NCBI GenBank assembly: GCA_041821185.1
Contig: JBGUBD010000003.1
Span: 248,001-312,000, forward strand
From: Phycisphaerales bacterium AB-hyl4
GTDB taxonomy: Bacteria > Planctomycetota > Phycisphaerae > Phycisphaerales > Phycisphaeraceae
Length of the DNA: 64,000 bases
Direction of reading: 5' to 3'
Of this stretch, positions 7,333 to 16,227 are shown one piece after another. How positions within the stretch are numbered: position 1 is the first letter of the stretch; each line of letters opens with the position of its first letter. Below the pieces are notes generated by a model. The model did not search any database and was not told the DNA's origin. It saw only the letters and a list, made by a program, of their open reading frames with translations. The translations under genes and the position numbers were made by a program.

Positions 7333-9282
7333 TCAGCGCTGCGCAACGGCCGAGGCTGCCTTTGCCTCTTCAATTGCGCCGAGCACCTGGTCGACGGTAT
7401 AAAAATCGCCCTTGAAAACTTCGCTGCCGTCGGGTGAAAAGACGATCAACAGCGGGATGGTGATGCGATTGACCGACGCGAGCTTTGCGTTGCCTGACTC
7501 ATTATTGCCGGTCAGGTCGACCTTCATCGCCACCACGCCGGGCTGACGGAGCGCTTCGGTCACGCGGTCGGTGTAGAGCACGGCCTCTTCGAGCGCCTTG
7601 CAGTTCAAGCACCAGTTGGCGGTGAATTCCATCATGACCACATCGCCACGCTCAAGCGCCTGCTCGAAGCGATCGGGGGTGTAGTAGACCCACTCGATCG
7701 GGCCGGGGCGTGTGAAGTGCCATGCAATATGACTGCCCGCGAGGATGAACGCCAGGCCCAGCCCGGCGAACGCGACGCGCCTGCCGAGCGATGGCGTGAT
7801 GCGAAACGTCCGCCACGCCAACCACGCGCCCGCCGCGACGCCCAGCCCGCCAACGACCCACCAGTAGGCGTTGCTCGGCGGTTCGCCCTCGACAACGAAC
7901 AGGCCGGTGATGCCCGTGCCGATGAAATATGCCGCGGCGGCGAGCATGAGCATGCCCATCACCTGCTTGATCAGTTCGCTGGCTGGCCCGGTGCGGGGCA
8001 TCTTCTCCACCAGTTTTGGAAACGCCGCGAGCACGAGGTAGGGCATCGCCATGCCCGCGCCGATGGCGAGGAAGACGATCAACGCCATGTCAGGCCGTTG
8101 AGTGACCGCGCCCGCCGCGGCGGCTCCCATGAATGGCGCGGTGCAAGGGGTGGAGAGCACCGCCGCCATGATGCCGAAGACGTACGAGCCGTGGAACGAG
8201 TCGTGCCGCGGCTCGATCATGTAAACGAAGCGCGGCAGGCGGACCGTGAACAGGCCGCACATGCCGATGGCCATGATCGCGATAAACGCACCGACGCCGA
8301 TGGTGAAAAGCGGATACTGGAAGAGCTGGTTGGTCGCGAGGAAGCCGGAGACGCTGGCGACGGCGATGCCGATGGCCAGCCAGAAGCTGATGATGCCCGC
8401 GGCCATGGTCGCGCCGAGCGCGAGGCAGCGGCCGCGCGAGCCGGCCATCTGCGACAGGCCCATGATCTTGATCGGGATCACGGGCAGCACGCAGGGTGTA
8501 AGGTTGAGCAGGAAGCCGCCGACGCCGGCCATGAGCACGATCAGCAGCAGGCCGGTGACGGTGTTGATGTCCAGCGCGAACGCGAGGCCGAACAGGTCGA
8601 AGGCGACCACCTCGACGGGCACGTCGCCGCTGCGGATGCGCTCCCAGACGCCGACGTCGAAGCCGGCGAACACCGCGGCGGCAGCCTCGCCGTCGGCGGC
8701 TTCTCCCGAGCCTAGCGTCGCAGCCTCTTCCGCAGAGACGACACGGACGGTGACGGTATGTCGCTCGCCACGGACGGGCATCAGGCAGGAGTTGTCGTCG
8801 CAGGCCTGGTAGGTCGCGAGCACGTCAAAGCTGTACTCGCCCGGCTCGGCGTCGCTGGCGACGGTCACCGGCAGGAACGCCACGGCTTCACCTTCGTAGA
8901 CGTCGTAATCGACCGGCCTGACGCCGAAGGCGACCTCGATCGTCACCGGGTCGGGCCACTGAATGAACTGCGGATGCGGCGTGAGCGGGCTGCCCTCGGG
9001 CACATCGACCTCGATGGCGGTGGCGATGTACATATCCGCGCTGCCAAGCTCGGTGGGCACGACCGGCGCGTGCGTGTGGATGTGCCAATGCTCGTCATGG
9101 TCGAACGTCACCGCCACGGGCAGATCGCTGCCAGCGACGACGGCGTCACGCTCGGGGGCGACGCGAACATCGACACGGGAGCTGGAATTGCTCAGCCCCT
9201 GCGCGAAGGCGTGGCCGTCGACGGCAAACGTCAAAAAAAGCAGGCTCAGCAGCAGCAGGGCGGTTCGGTGCATCGTTGGCAT
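7333..9282 (-). CDS. thiol:disulfide interchange protein, DsbD type
   Basis: A 649-residue membrane reductase with all three DsbD modules. A signal peptide is followed by a periplasmic N-terminal domain whose Cys pair is in YQACDDNSCLMP. The membrane domain has about eight helices, with Cys in LLNLTPCVLPVIP and in AVLSTPCTAPFMG. A C-terminal thioredoxin-like domain carries TANWCLNCK. It moves electrons from cytoplasmic thioredoxin to periplasmic targets such as DsbC-like isomerases, cytochrome c maturation proteins or ScsB-type partners. The start is uncertain: ATG at 9282 gives a clean signal peptide, and 9273 is an alternative. No ccm or dsb gene adjoins. It is divergent from fliM. Confidence 0.92.
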   Translation of the reverse strand: MPTMHRTALLLLSLLFLTFAVDGHAFAQGLSNSSSRVDVRVAPERDAVVAGSDLPVAVTFDHDEHWHIHTHAPVVPTELGSADMYIATAIEVDVPEGSPLTPHPQFIQWPDPVTIEVAFGVRPVDYDVYEGEAVAFLPVTVASDAEPGEYSFDVLATYQACDDNSCLMPVRGERHTVTVRVVSAEEAATLGSGEAADGEAAAAVFAGFDVGVWERIRSGDVPVEVVAFDLFGLAFALDINTVTGLLLIVLMAGVGGFLLNLTPCVLPVIPIKIMGLSQMAGSRGRCLALGATMAAGIISFWLAIGIAVASVSGFLATNQLFQYPLFTIGVGAFIAIMAIGMCGLFTVRLPRFVYMIEPRHDSFHGSYVFGIMAAVLSTPCTAPFMGAAAAGAVTQRPDMALIVFLAIGAGMAMPYLVLAAFPKLVEKMPRTGPASELIKQVMGMLMLAAAAYFIGTGITGLFVVEGEPPSNAYWWVVGGLGVAAGAWLAWRTFRITPSLGRRVAFAGLGLAFILAGSHIAWHFTRPGPIEWVYYTPDRFEQALERGDVVMMEFTANWCLNCKALEEAVLYTDRVTEALRQPGVVAMKVDLTGNNESGNAKLASVNRITIPLLIVFSPDGSEVFKGDFYTVDQVLGAIEEAKAASAVAQR

Positions 9283-9438
9283 ATGTCTCGCTGTACGGTG
9301 TCGGCGTGGTTCTTGTGCGGCGAAATCGCCCGAAAGTGGCCTCGCATTGCTGTGAACGCGTTTCACAGGCGTTTTGGAGTCATGGACGCAGGTTGCCCGA
9401 TAATACGAACGAGCGACCCTGGAGGAAAATTTCAGCCG

Positions 9439-10467
9439 ATGTCTGAAGTGCTGGATCAGAATGAAGTAGACGCCTTACTCGCCGCTGTCGACAGCGGCGA
9501 GATGGAGGGCGATGGCGCAGGCGCCGGGGCGGGGCAGGTCTTTTCCCGCAACCGTCGGCCGGGCCAGGAAGACGTCGAGGTCCGCGCCTACGACTTCAAA
9601 CGCCCCGAGCGCGTCTCGAAAGACCAGATGCGGGCGCTGCACAACCTGCACGAAGGGTTCAGCCGAAACTTCAGCGTCGCGCTGTCGGGCTTTCTGCGGA
9701 CGATCATGGAGGTGAAAGTCTCCAGCATCGAGCAGATGACCTTTTCCGAGTTCACACACTCGCTTCCCAACCCCACCTGTTTCAACCTGCTGACATGTGA
9801 GCCCTTGGAAGGCAACATGTGCCTTGAGATCTCGCCGTTGATCATCTACCCGGTGGTCGATCGGCTGCTGGGCGGCTCGAACGCGGACCTGTTCATCCCG
9901 CAGCGACCGCTGACGGCGATCGAACTGCGGCTGGTGAGCAAGATCATCGATCGCGCCAAGCGGGCGTTGGCCGAGGCGTGGGAAAACGTCATGCCCGTGA
10001 ACTTCGAGCTGGATGACACGGAGAGCAACCCGGTCCTGGTGCAGATCGTGCCGCCGAACGAGGTGGTGGTGCTGGTGGGCTTCGAGCTGAAGATGGGCGG
10101 CCGAGCGGGCACGATGAACCTCTGCATTCCGTACAACGTCATCGAGCCGGTGATGGAGAAGCTGTCCAGCCAGACGTGGGCGGCCTACAAGCGCAACCGC
10201 GGCGACACGGCCCTGCGGCAGCGGGTCGCCCGCCGACTCGACGCCGCCCGCCTGCCGGTCACCGGCGTGCTGGCGGACACGACCATCAAGCTGCGCGACC
10301 TGATGAACCTTCAGGTCGGCGACGTGGTCCTCACCGACAAGCCCGCGTCCGCGCCGTTGACACTGACGGTAGGCGACCGCCGCAAGTTCATCGGCAACCT
10401 CGGCCAGTTCAAAGGCAACCGGGCCTTCAAGGTTCGAAGGCCGATCAACCCCAAAGATCGCGTGTAG
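9439..10467 (+). CDS. fliM: flagellar motor switch protein FliM
   Basis: A 342-residue FliM. The N-terminal LDQNEVDALLAAV is the conserved EIDALL-type motif that binds phosphorylated CheY. The middle domain holds the FliG-binding GGXG-type signature (RLLGGSNAD), and the C-terminal SpoA/FliN-like domain starts near LRQRVARRLDAARLPVTGVLADT. FliM sits in the C-ring and sets rotation direction. GGAGGA lies 12 nt before the ATG, a long spacing, and GATAAT at 9399-9404 may be a -10. The gene stands alone: its neighbours are a disulfide reductase and an APH-fold kinase, with no other flagellar or chemotaxis gene in the window. Confidence 0.95.
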   Translation: MSEVLDQNEVDALLAAVDSGEMEGDGAGAGAGQVFSRNRRPGQEDVEVRAYDFKRPERVSKDQMRALHNLHEGFSRNFSVALSGFLRTIMEVKVSSIEQMTFSEFTHSLPNPTCFNLLTCEPLEGNMCLEISPLIIYPVVDRLLGGSNADLFIPQRPLTAIELRLVSKIIDRAKRALAEAWENVMPVNFELDDTESNPVLVQIVPPNEVVVLVGFELKMGGRAGTMNLCIPYNVIEPVMEKLSSQTWAAYKRNRGDTALRQRVARRLDAARLPVTGVLADTTIKLRDLMNLQVGDVVLTDKPASAPLTLTVGDRRKFIGNLGQFKGNRAFKVRRPINPKDRV

Positions 10468-10476
10468 CTTTTCTTT

Positions 10477-10521
10477 AAGCCCCGACCTCAATGAGGCGTC
10501 GCGGTGTTACACCGTGGGCTT
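10477..10521. terminator. branched hairpin between convergent genes
   Basis: AAGCCC at 10477-10482 pairs with GGGCTT at 10516-10521. Inside are two smaller hairpins, CCTC-AAT-GAGG and CGGTGT-T-ACACCG. It lies between the convergent fliM and APH-fold genes and shares its outer stem with hairpins near 17170, 33725 and 34633. Confidence 0.55.
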
Positions 10522-10551
10522 TATGCATTGTGTGCTGACGTGGGATCAGCA

Positions 10552-11682
10552 TCATGCGGCTGACGCTTCAAGCACGTCCAACGCCGCATGGAGATGGAGC
10601 GGATCGCCGTGGTGGACGAGTTGGGCTGGTGCGCTGATGGCCAGCAGGTTTCGCTTGATCTGCGCGAGGGCGGGCCAGTCGCTGCCGACGGGCAGGCCGT
10701 GTTGCTTTCGCTGCTGGGCGATCAGTCGGCAGACCTTGCGACCGTTGAGCCGGTCGCGCCTCGCCCAGAACAGGTGCTCGAAGTAAACCGCGTCTTCGAC
10801 CCAGTGGCCGACGCGTGTATGGGCAAAGTCGAACAGCAGGGCGGGGCCGTCGGGCGCGGGGTCGCGGGTCATGGCGTTGCCCAGGTGCAGGTCGCCGTGA
10901 CACCAGTCTTCGATGGGGCGATCGTGCCACTGTTTCAGCCAGCCGTTGAGCTTGCGGTGAGCTTTTTTAAGCACGGTCCGCCAGCGCTGAGCCTGGGGCA
11001 CATGCGAATCACGCACCGCCTTGCGCGCCCGTTCGTAGACCGCGTCCCAATCGCGCAGCATCGGGTCGCCTGCCAACGGCACATTGCGGGATGCGGCGTA
11101 AAACCGCCCGGCAGCCTCGGCGAGCAGATCAAACTCTCGGCCGTTCCACTGCGGCCCCAGCGGTCCGTGGGTCAGACGCTCCATCACCACCCAGGCCAGG
11201 TCGTATCCGCCGAGCATCTCGCCGTGTGCGAAGACGCGCGGCGCAACTTCGCCGACCTCGCCCAGATGGGCTAACCAGTGTCGTTCACATGGCGGAACGG
11301 GCATCTTGACCACCACGTCGTGTGGCTGGCCGTCGTCGTCAGCGTAAGTGGCGTAGCCGGTGACCGCTCCGCCGCGTTGCCAGTCGGTGCGGAACCAGTG
11401 CAAGTCGGTAAGTCGGCCCTGGCAGACGTGCAGCAGCACGGGCGCGAGGCTCGTGCCCAACAGACTTTGTTTGCTTTGATCGTGATCGGAATGCGGCAGC
11501 GCGGCCGGCTGATGGGCCAGACTTTCATTGCTCGGCAGGGGCGTGGCAACGTCGCCGTTGCCGTTCGCGATTGGCCCGGCGGATGTGATGCGGCCTGCTG
11601 CGTAACCCAGGCCACTGGCTTCTACATCCACCGAGCCCGTCTGCCCTGCCACGGTGCCATCCAGCGAGGAGTCGGCATTCAT
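10552..11682 (-). CDS. APH-fold phosphotransferase (aminoglycoside/choline kinase-like)
   Basis: A 376-residue protein of the aminoglycoside phosphotransferase fold. The catalytic loop WCHGDLHLGNAM carries the base Asp and metal Asn, and LLFDFAHTRVGHWVEDAVYFE supplies the metal-binding Asp and the usual following segment. The first 60 or so residues are Ser/Gly/Asn-rich and probably disordered. Members of this fold phosphorylate small hydroxylated molecules (aminoglycosides, choline, homoserine, maltose, N-acetylhexosamine); nothing here decides the substrate, and resistance should not be assumed. AAGGA lies 8 nt ahead of the ATG. It is convergent with fliM. Confidence 0.85.
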   Translation of the reverse strand: MNADSSLDGTVAGQTGSVDVEASGLGYAAGRITSAGPIANGNGDVATPLPSNESLAHQPAALPHSDHDQSKQSLLGTSLAPVLLHVCQGRLTDLHWFRTDWQRGGAVTGYATYADDDGQPHDVVVKMPVPPCERHWLAHLGEVGEVAPRVFAHGEMLGGYDLAWVVMERLTHGPLGPQWNGREFDLLAEAAGRFYAASRNVPLAGDPMLRDWDAVYERARKAVRDSHVPQAQRWRTVLKKAHRKLNGWLKQWHDRPIEDWCHGDLHLGNAMTRDPAPDGPALLFDFAHTRVGHWVEDAVYFEHLFWARRDRLNGRKVCRLIAQQRKQHGLPVGSDWPALAQIKRNLLAISAPAQLVHHGDPLHLHAALDVLEASAA

Positions 11683-11856
11683 CCGTGTCGTCCTTGGCGA
11701 CGGACCCCAGTCTCTTTATCACGGTAAGGCTCGAACGGCCCGGAGGCAAGCCCTTTTGCCCGATTTGCCACGGCGCGTACCATGGGGCCCCGGCGGGCGG
11801 CCGTGTACGCCCGTTTTCAAACACTGACGAGAAGCGACTTTCCGAAAGAAGCCCCT

Positions 11857-13008
11857 ATGCGCGACCCCCGCCTCGACCAGCTTGCCCGTGTGATTGTGGA
11901 ATATTCCACCGGCGTCAAGCCGGGCCAACTCGTTCGACTCAGCGGCGAGCCGATCGCCACGCCGTTGATCGAAGCGCTCTACGAAGCCATCATCAAAGCA
12001 GGCGGTAACGTGCACCTGAAACTCGCACCCGAAAGCCTCACCGACATCTTCTACGAACACGCCAGCGATGAGCAGCTTCAATATGTCAGCCCACTGGCAA
12101 AGCATGAAATCGAAACCGTCGACGTGAGCATCGGCCTCTGGGCGGAGACAAACACCAAGAGCATGTCGCGCGTCGATCCGCAGCGGCAACGTCTCGCCTC
12201 CGCCGCTCGCAAGCCGATCATGGAAACATTCATGAACCGTGCCGCCAAAGGCGAACTCAAGTGGTGCGGCACGCTCTACCCCACGCTCGCCTCGGCTCAG
12301 GACGCGGAGATGAGCTTGCGACAATATGAAGATTTCGTCTTCAAGGCCGGCCTGCTGGACGCCGACGATCCCGTGGCGGCGTGGCGGAAAATCGAAGCCC
12401 GGCAGCAGAAGGTAGTCGACTACCTCACCGGAAAGAAAGAGCTGCACTTCAAAGCCGACAACGGCACGGACCTCACCGTCAACGTCGAAGGCATGACATG
12501 GATCAACTGCTGCGGCCACGAAAACTTCCCCGACGGCGAAGTGTTCACCGGCCCGAACCTCAAGGCAGCCGACGGCGGGGTCAACGGCATCGTCCGCTAT
12601 TCGTTCCCCGCAGTGCACGGCGGCCGCGAGGTGCACGGCGTTGAACTCACCTTCGAAAAGGGCAAGGTCGTCGACGCCAAAGCCGAGAAGGGCCTCGACT
12701 TCCTCCAGCAGATGCTCGACCAGGACGAAGGCGCTCGCTACCTCGGCGAAATCGCCATCGGCACGAACTATTCAATCACCGAATATTCCAAGAACACCCT
12801 GTTCGACGAAAAGATCGGCGGCACGTTCCACGCCGCCGTCGGCGCGGGCTATCCGGAAACCGGCAACAGCAACAGCTCCGGCCTGCACTGGGACATGGTA
12901 TGCGATTTACGAACCCCCGCCGGCGGCGGCACGATCACCGTCGATGGCGAGGTCATTCACAAAGACGGCAAGTTCGTCTTCCCCGAGTGGCCGGGCAACG
13001 AGGCGTAA
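11857..13008 (+). CDS. M29-family metallo-aminopeptidase
   Basis: A 383-residue cytoplasmic aminopeptidase of the M29 (thermophilic aminopeptidase, AmpS/PepS) family. The family's metal-site segments are present in order: NFPDGEVFTGP near 237, YLGEIAIGTN near 297, NTLFDEKIGGTFHAAVGAGYP near 318 and LHWDMVCDL near 350, which contain the Glu, His and Asp ligands for two divalent metals. It removes N-terminal residues from peptides. The first 25 residues of the longer frame look non-coding, and MRDPRLDQLA is the usual family N-terminus, so 11857 is preferred, although only a weak AAAGAAG precedes it. It ends 10 nt before the convergent aldo/keto reductase gene. Confidence 0.92.
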   Translation: MRDPRLDQLARVIVEYSTGVKPGQLVRLSGEPIATPLIEALYEAIIKAGGNVHLKLAPESLTDIFYEHASDEQLQYVSPLAKHEIETVDVSIGLWAETNTKSMSRVDPQRQRLASAARKPIMETFMNRAAKGELKWCGTLYPTLASAQDAEMSLRQYEDFVFKAGLLDADDPVAAWRKIEARQQKVVDYLTGKKELHFKADNGTDLTVNVEGMTWINCCGHENFPDGEVFTGPNLKAADGGVNGIVRYSFPAVHGGREVHGVELTFEKGKVVDAKAEKGLDFLQQMLDQDEGARYLGEIAIGTNYSITEYSKNTLFDEKIGGTFHAAVGAGYPETGNSNSSGLHWDMVCDLRTPAGGGTITVDGEVIHKDGKFVFPEWPGNEA

Positions 13009-13018
13009 CCTCTGAATC

Positions 13019-13960
13019 CTAATCCGCCCGCCCGGCGGTCGCGGCCTGCGGGTGGTCGTCGCTGACGAGGTCGAGGTCGGCAGCGGCGGCGTTGCCGTGC
13101 ACCTGCTCGGGGTTTTTACAGCCGGGAATGACACACGTCACGGCCGGGTGCTTCAGACACCACGCGAGCGCCCACTGCGCCATGGGTACGCCGGCGGGCA
13201 ACTCTTCCTCAGCGATGCGCTGCACCTCTGTGAGCTTCGCCGCGCGATCCTCGGGCTTATGCCATCGGCTGCGCACATCGTTTTCCGGAAACTCACTTGC
13301 GGTGGTGTACTTGCCCGACAGGTAGCCGGACGCCAACGGCACGCGTGCGAGCACGCCGAGGTTCTGTTCGCGGCAGAGGTCGAACACGCCCGCCTCCTCG
13401 GGGGCACGATCGAGACGGTTGTAGACGACTTGGATGAGTTCGATGCCCATTCGCTGCGAGGCTTCGACCTGCTTCGCGTTGCGGTTCGAGCCGATGCTGT
13501 TGCCGATGTGACGAATCTTGCCCGCAGCTTTCGCGTCGTTCAGTACGGCGAGCACATCGTCGTCGAAGAACTTGTCGTCGCCCCACGAGTGATACTGGTA
13601 GAGATCGACATAGTCGGTTTTCATGGCTTTCAGCGATGCTTCAAGCTGTTGGCGGACGTCGTCAGGCGAGCGGGGTTCGGAGCGTTTGAACGGCTCGTGG
13701 AACTTGTGGCCGAACTTGGTCGCGAGCACCCACTTGTCGCGGTCGCGAGCGATGGCGTTGCCGGTGAGCGATTCGGAGAGGTGGTCGCCGTAGCATTCAG
13801 CGGTGTCGATGAGGTTGATGCCGGCTTCGCGTGCGGCGTCGAAGATGGCGTCCACATCGGGCTGCGTGAAGGTCATGCCCCACTCGCCGCCGTACTGCCA
13901 CGTACCGACGCCGACGACGGAGACACGGAGGTTGGTTGAGCCGAGGGTGCGATACTTCAT
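13019..13960 (-). CDS. aldo/keto reductase
   Basis: A 313-residue NADPH-dependent oxidoreductase with the (beta/alpha)8 aldo/keto reductase fold. The tetrad is visible: Asp and Tyr in NLIDTAECYGD, Lys in LATKFGHKF and His in LYQYHSWGD. The C-terminal CVIPGCKNPEQVHGNAAA is the cofactor phosphate-binding segment, which shows the typical I-P-G pattern. Substrates of this branch are carbonyl compounds or sugars, and the specific one cannot be inferred. CGGAGC lies 8 nt before the ATG. It stands alone on its strand between a convergent aminopeptidase and a downstream-transcribed PHP gene. Confidence 0.93.
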   Translation of the reverse strand: MKYRTLGSTNLRVSVVGVGTWQYGGEWGMTFTQPDVDAIFDAAREAGINLIDTAECYGDHLSESLTGNAIARDRDKWVLATKFGHKFHEPFKRSEPRSPDDVRQQLEASLKAMKTDYVDLYQYHSWGDDKFFDDDVLAVLNDAKAAGKIRHIGNSIGSNRNAKQVEASQRMGIELIQVVYNRLDRAPEEAGVFDLCREQNLGVLARVPLASGYLSGKYTTASEFPENDVRSRWHKPEDRAAKLTEVQRIAEEELPAGVPMAQWALAWCLKHPAVTCVIPGCKNPEQVHGNAAAADLDLVSDDHPQAATAGRAD

Positions 13961-14051
13961 GTTGCATGCTCCGGTTGACGAGTTAGCTGTTCAGTGACTC
14001 TTCATTCGTAGGGCGGGCCAGCCGCTGTGACAAGCGCGGTGTCGAATCGCA

Positions 14052-14933
14052 TCATTTCTCAGCAAAGAACGGCTGACTCCATGCACGCTTGATGCCGCGA
14101 TGCGCTTCGACGCGGAAAAAGGGCAGGCCTTTGGGCGTTGACCATGTCAACTCGCCGTCGTCGGTCTGCGTAAGCGTTTCGCTGCCGGGGCCGATGACGC
14201 GGATGTGTTTGGTCCGCGCGTCGACTTTGACGTGGAGTTGGCCGTTGCTGAGGTGAATCTTATCGAAGCCGGGGCCGGTGCTGGCATAGAACGCGCCCTG
14301 CTTGAGTTGCTCGACGATCGTCTCCCATGTGACTTCGCCCGCGTGGTCGGCTGGTGTCTGCACGTTGACCCAGCCGTGACCGGGCGAGGTGTACTGGCAG
14401 TGGAAGTCGTCGGTGGCGACGGCGAAGAGGCGTTTGCCTTGGGTCAGCAGTTCGTCCCAGAGGGCGACGTTGCGCGTTTCGTCCGTGCCGCGCAGTTCGC
14501 GCAGGCCGTTGTAGATTTCGATGGCATGGAGCACGTCGGCGGCCTTGCGGACGTTGTCGTCGCCGTGTGGGTATTCCTGCGGATGGCAGGCGATGACGAA
14601 GCCGCCGGCGTCGCGAAGGGCGGCGGCGCGCTGGGTGTAGTCGTCGCCGGGCGTGGGGGTGACGTCGTGGACGCCGAGTTCGATCATGTGATCCGTGCCG
14701 CCGTTTTCCTCGCCGGGCACGACGACGAGGCCGGCCGCCTGCTGCCAGCCGCCTGCCTGGGCGGGGGTGCAGGTCTTGTTGTGGTCGGTGACGGCGAGGA
14801 AGTCATAGCCGAGGCGGGCGTACATGCGGCCGCTCTCGCTGATGTCCATGAATCGGCCGCAGGTGGTGTGGGCGTGCACGTTGCCGCGTAGCCAGTGGTC
14901 GGAAGGCGTGTATGGGCTGTGGTATTCGCTCAT
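14052..14933 (-). CDS. PHP-domain metal-dependent phosphoesterase
   Basis: A 293-residue PHP (polymerase and histidinol phosphatase) domain protein. Metal-site motifs are GNVHAHTTCGRF near 23, LAVTDHNKT near 52, PGEENGG near 79, ACHPQEYPHG near 120 and ATDDFHC near 180. Stand-alone PHP proteins hydrolyse phosphomonoesters or phosphodiesters using two or three metals; no signal peptide is visible, so it is cytoplasmic. The ATG at 14933 is used; GAGG lies 12 nt upstream, and a TTG at 14951 is an in-frame alternative. No partner gene gives a clue to the substrate. Confidence 0.85.
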   Translation of the reverse strand: MSEYHSPYTPSDHWLRGNVHAHTTCGRFMDISESGRMYARLGYDFLAVTDHNKTCTPAQAGGWQQAAGLVVVPGEENGGTDHMIELGVHDVTPTPGDDYTQRAAALRDAGGFVIACHPQEYPHGDDNVRKAADVLHAIEIYNGLRELRGTDETRNVALWDELLTQGKRLFAVATDDFHCQYTSPGHGWVNVQTPADHAGEVTWETIVEQLKQGAFYASTGPGFDKIHLSNGQLHVKVDARTKHIRVIGPGSETLTQTDDGELTWSTPKGLPFFRVEAHRGIKRAWSQPFFAEK

Positions 14934-15152
14934 CGAAAAGGTGTACCTCAAGGGCAGAGGGGAATGGGGTGATCAATCGCGCGATTTTGAGGCGATTGTT
15001 ACACAAACGGTGGGGAAGTTCGAATCGCGGCGGTTGCCGGCGACAGCCGAGCCGTGAGAAAAGGCGATCGCGCTTTGGCGATGGACCGATGATAGGATCA
15101 GGTGATTGATGTGGTTTGACCGGGTCTGAATCTGAAGCACGGGAGTGCATTG

Positions 15153-16208
15153 ATGGATTTGAAAGTTTTGCTGACATTGCCGCTTTGCGTGGCGTTGAGT
15201 GGTGCGGGCCTGCTGGCGGACGAGGCCGACGCGCCTGCGGACGAGTCGACGATCGGGGCGAACGAGTCGGGTGTGAGCAACATGCCGCGCGACGGGCTGG
15301 ACCTGCTGCGCGACCGAGAGTCGCCTGCGGTGGAGCCGTTTCGCGGGCCAACGATAGGCGGGACAGGGCCGCGTGTGGATGTGGACCCGGCGGTGGTCGG
15401 GCTGCCGCCGGGGGAGGCGGTGCCGCGTGCGCGTCGCGAGGGTGATTTTCTGGTGAACCAACCAGGTCGAGTGCTTCGGCCGGACGACGGGAGCTTGTGG
15501 ATCTTTCAGCCGACGGTGCGGGAGGATGAAGAAGCGGAGGCGGACGCCTTGCCACCGATGCTGGTGCTGCCGTCGGGTCGGCTGGAGATGATCGAAACGT
15601 ACATGCAGGAGCAGGGGGGCGACGCGTGGTTCGAAGTGTCCGGCCGTATACACGCATATCGTGGCGTGAACTACCTGTTGCTGACACAGGCACGGCCGCG
15701 TGTGAGTGCGGAGGCGCAGTCGACGGATGAGGGTGACGAGTCGGCGGAGCAGGCCGAGGCGGTGGATGAGGATGAGGACCCGATGTTGCGAGCGTTGCTG
15801 GAGCAACGACAGGCAGCGCCGTCAACGCCTCGTGAGCAGGCGACGACGGATCGGCCACGCGATCGTGCGGCCGTGGTGGCGGGCAGTGCGCCGGGGTCAG
15901 GCGAGGCGGCAGGCGAGACGTTGCGGGATGAGGGCAGCATGCTGGTGCAGCGTCGCGGTCGCGTGACGCGCGCGCGGGACGGAGGGCATGTGTTGTTTAC
16001 GTTTGAGGCGGATGGGCGTGAGTCGCCGGAGTCGCCGATGATACTGCAGCCTTGCCGGTTGATGGAGTCGATGGAGCGAATCGTGCAGCAGCGTGGCGAG
16101 CAGGTGTTGTTCGTCGTCTCGGGACAGGTGCAGCGCTATCGGGGCGCGAATTATCTGTTGCCGACGATGATGCGCGTCTCGCCGGAGAAGGGGAACCTGG
16201 GGCGGTAA
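15153..16208 (+). CDS. secreted protein with an internal domain duplication, function unknown
   Basis: A 351-residue protein with a signal peptide (about 1-22). I do not recognise a named family. Two copies of a module of about 80 residues stand at 98-180 and 263-345. Each has V-x-x-x-G-R-V near the start, then LWIF or VLFTF, a P-M-(L/I)-x-L segment, a helix with M-E (LEMIETYMQEQGG, LMESMERIVQQRG), F-(E/V)-V-S-G-x-(I/V), and closes with YRG(V/A)NYLL. The linker (about 185-260) is acidic and disordered. The closing motif is one I associate with planctomycete hypothetical proteins. GGGAG precedes the ATG at 7 nt. It is upstream of, and convergent with, dapF. A cell-surface or periplasmic role is an inference from the signal peptide alone. 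Confidence 0.8.
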   Translation: MDLKVLLTLPLCVALSGAGLLADEADAPADESTIGANESGVSNMPRDGLDLLRDRESPAVEPFRGPTIGGTGPRVDVDPAVVGLPPGEAVPRARREGDFLVNQPGRVLRPDDGSLWIFQPTVREDEEAEADALPPMLVLPSGRLEMIETYMQEQGGDAWFEVSGRIHAYRGVNYLLLTQARPRVSAEAQSTDEGDESAEQAEAVDEDEDPMLRALLEQRQAAPSTPREQATTDRPRDRAAVVAGSAPGSGEAAGETLRDEGSMLVQRRGRVTRARDGGHVLFTFEADGRESPESPMILQPCRLMESMERIVQQRGEQVLFVVSGQVQRYRGANYLLPTMMRVSPEKGNLGR

Positions 16209-16227
16209 GGTTTGAGTTGCGATTCTG

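Noticed and set aside
10552..11682. Aminoglycoside resistance gene
   Set aside because: The APH fold covers many metabolic kinases; nothing in the context supports resistance.
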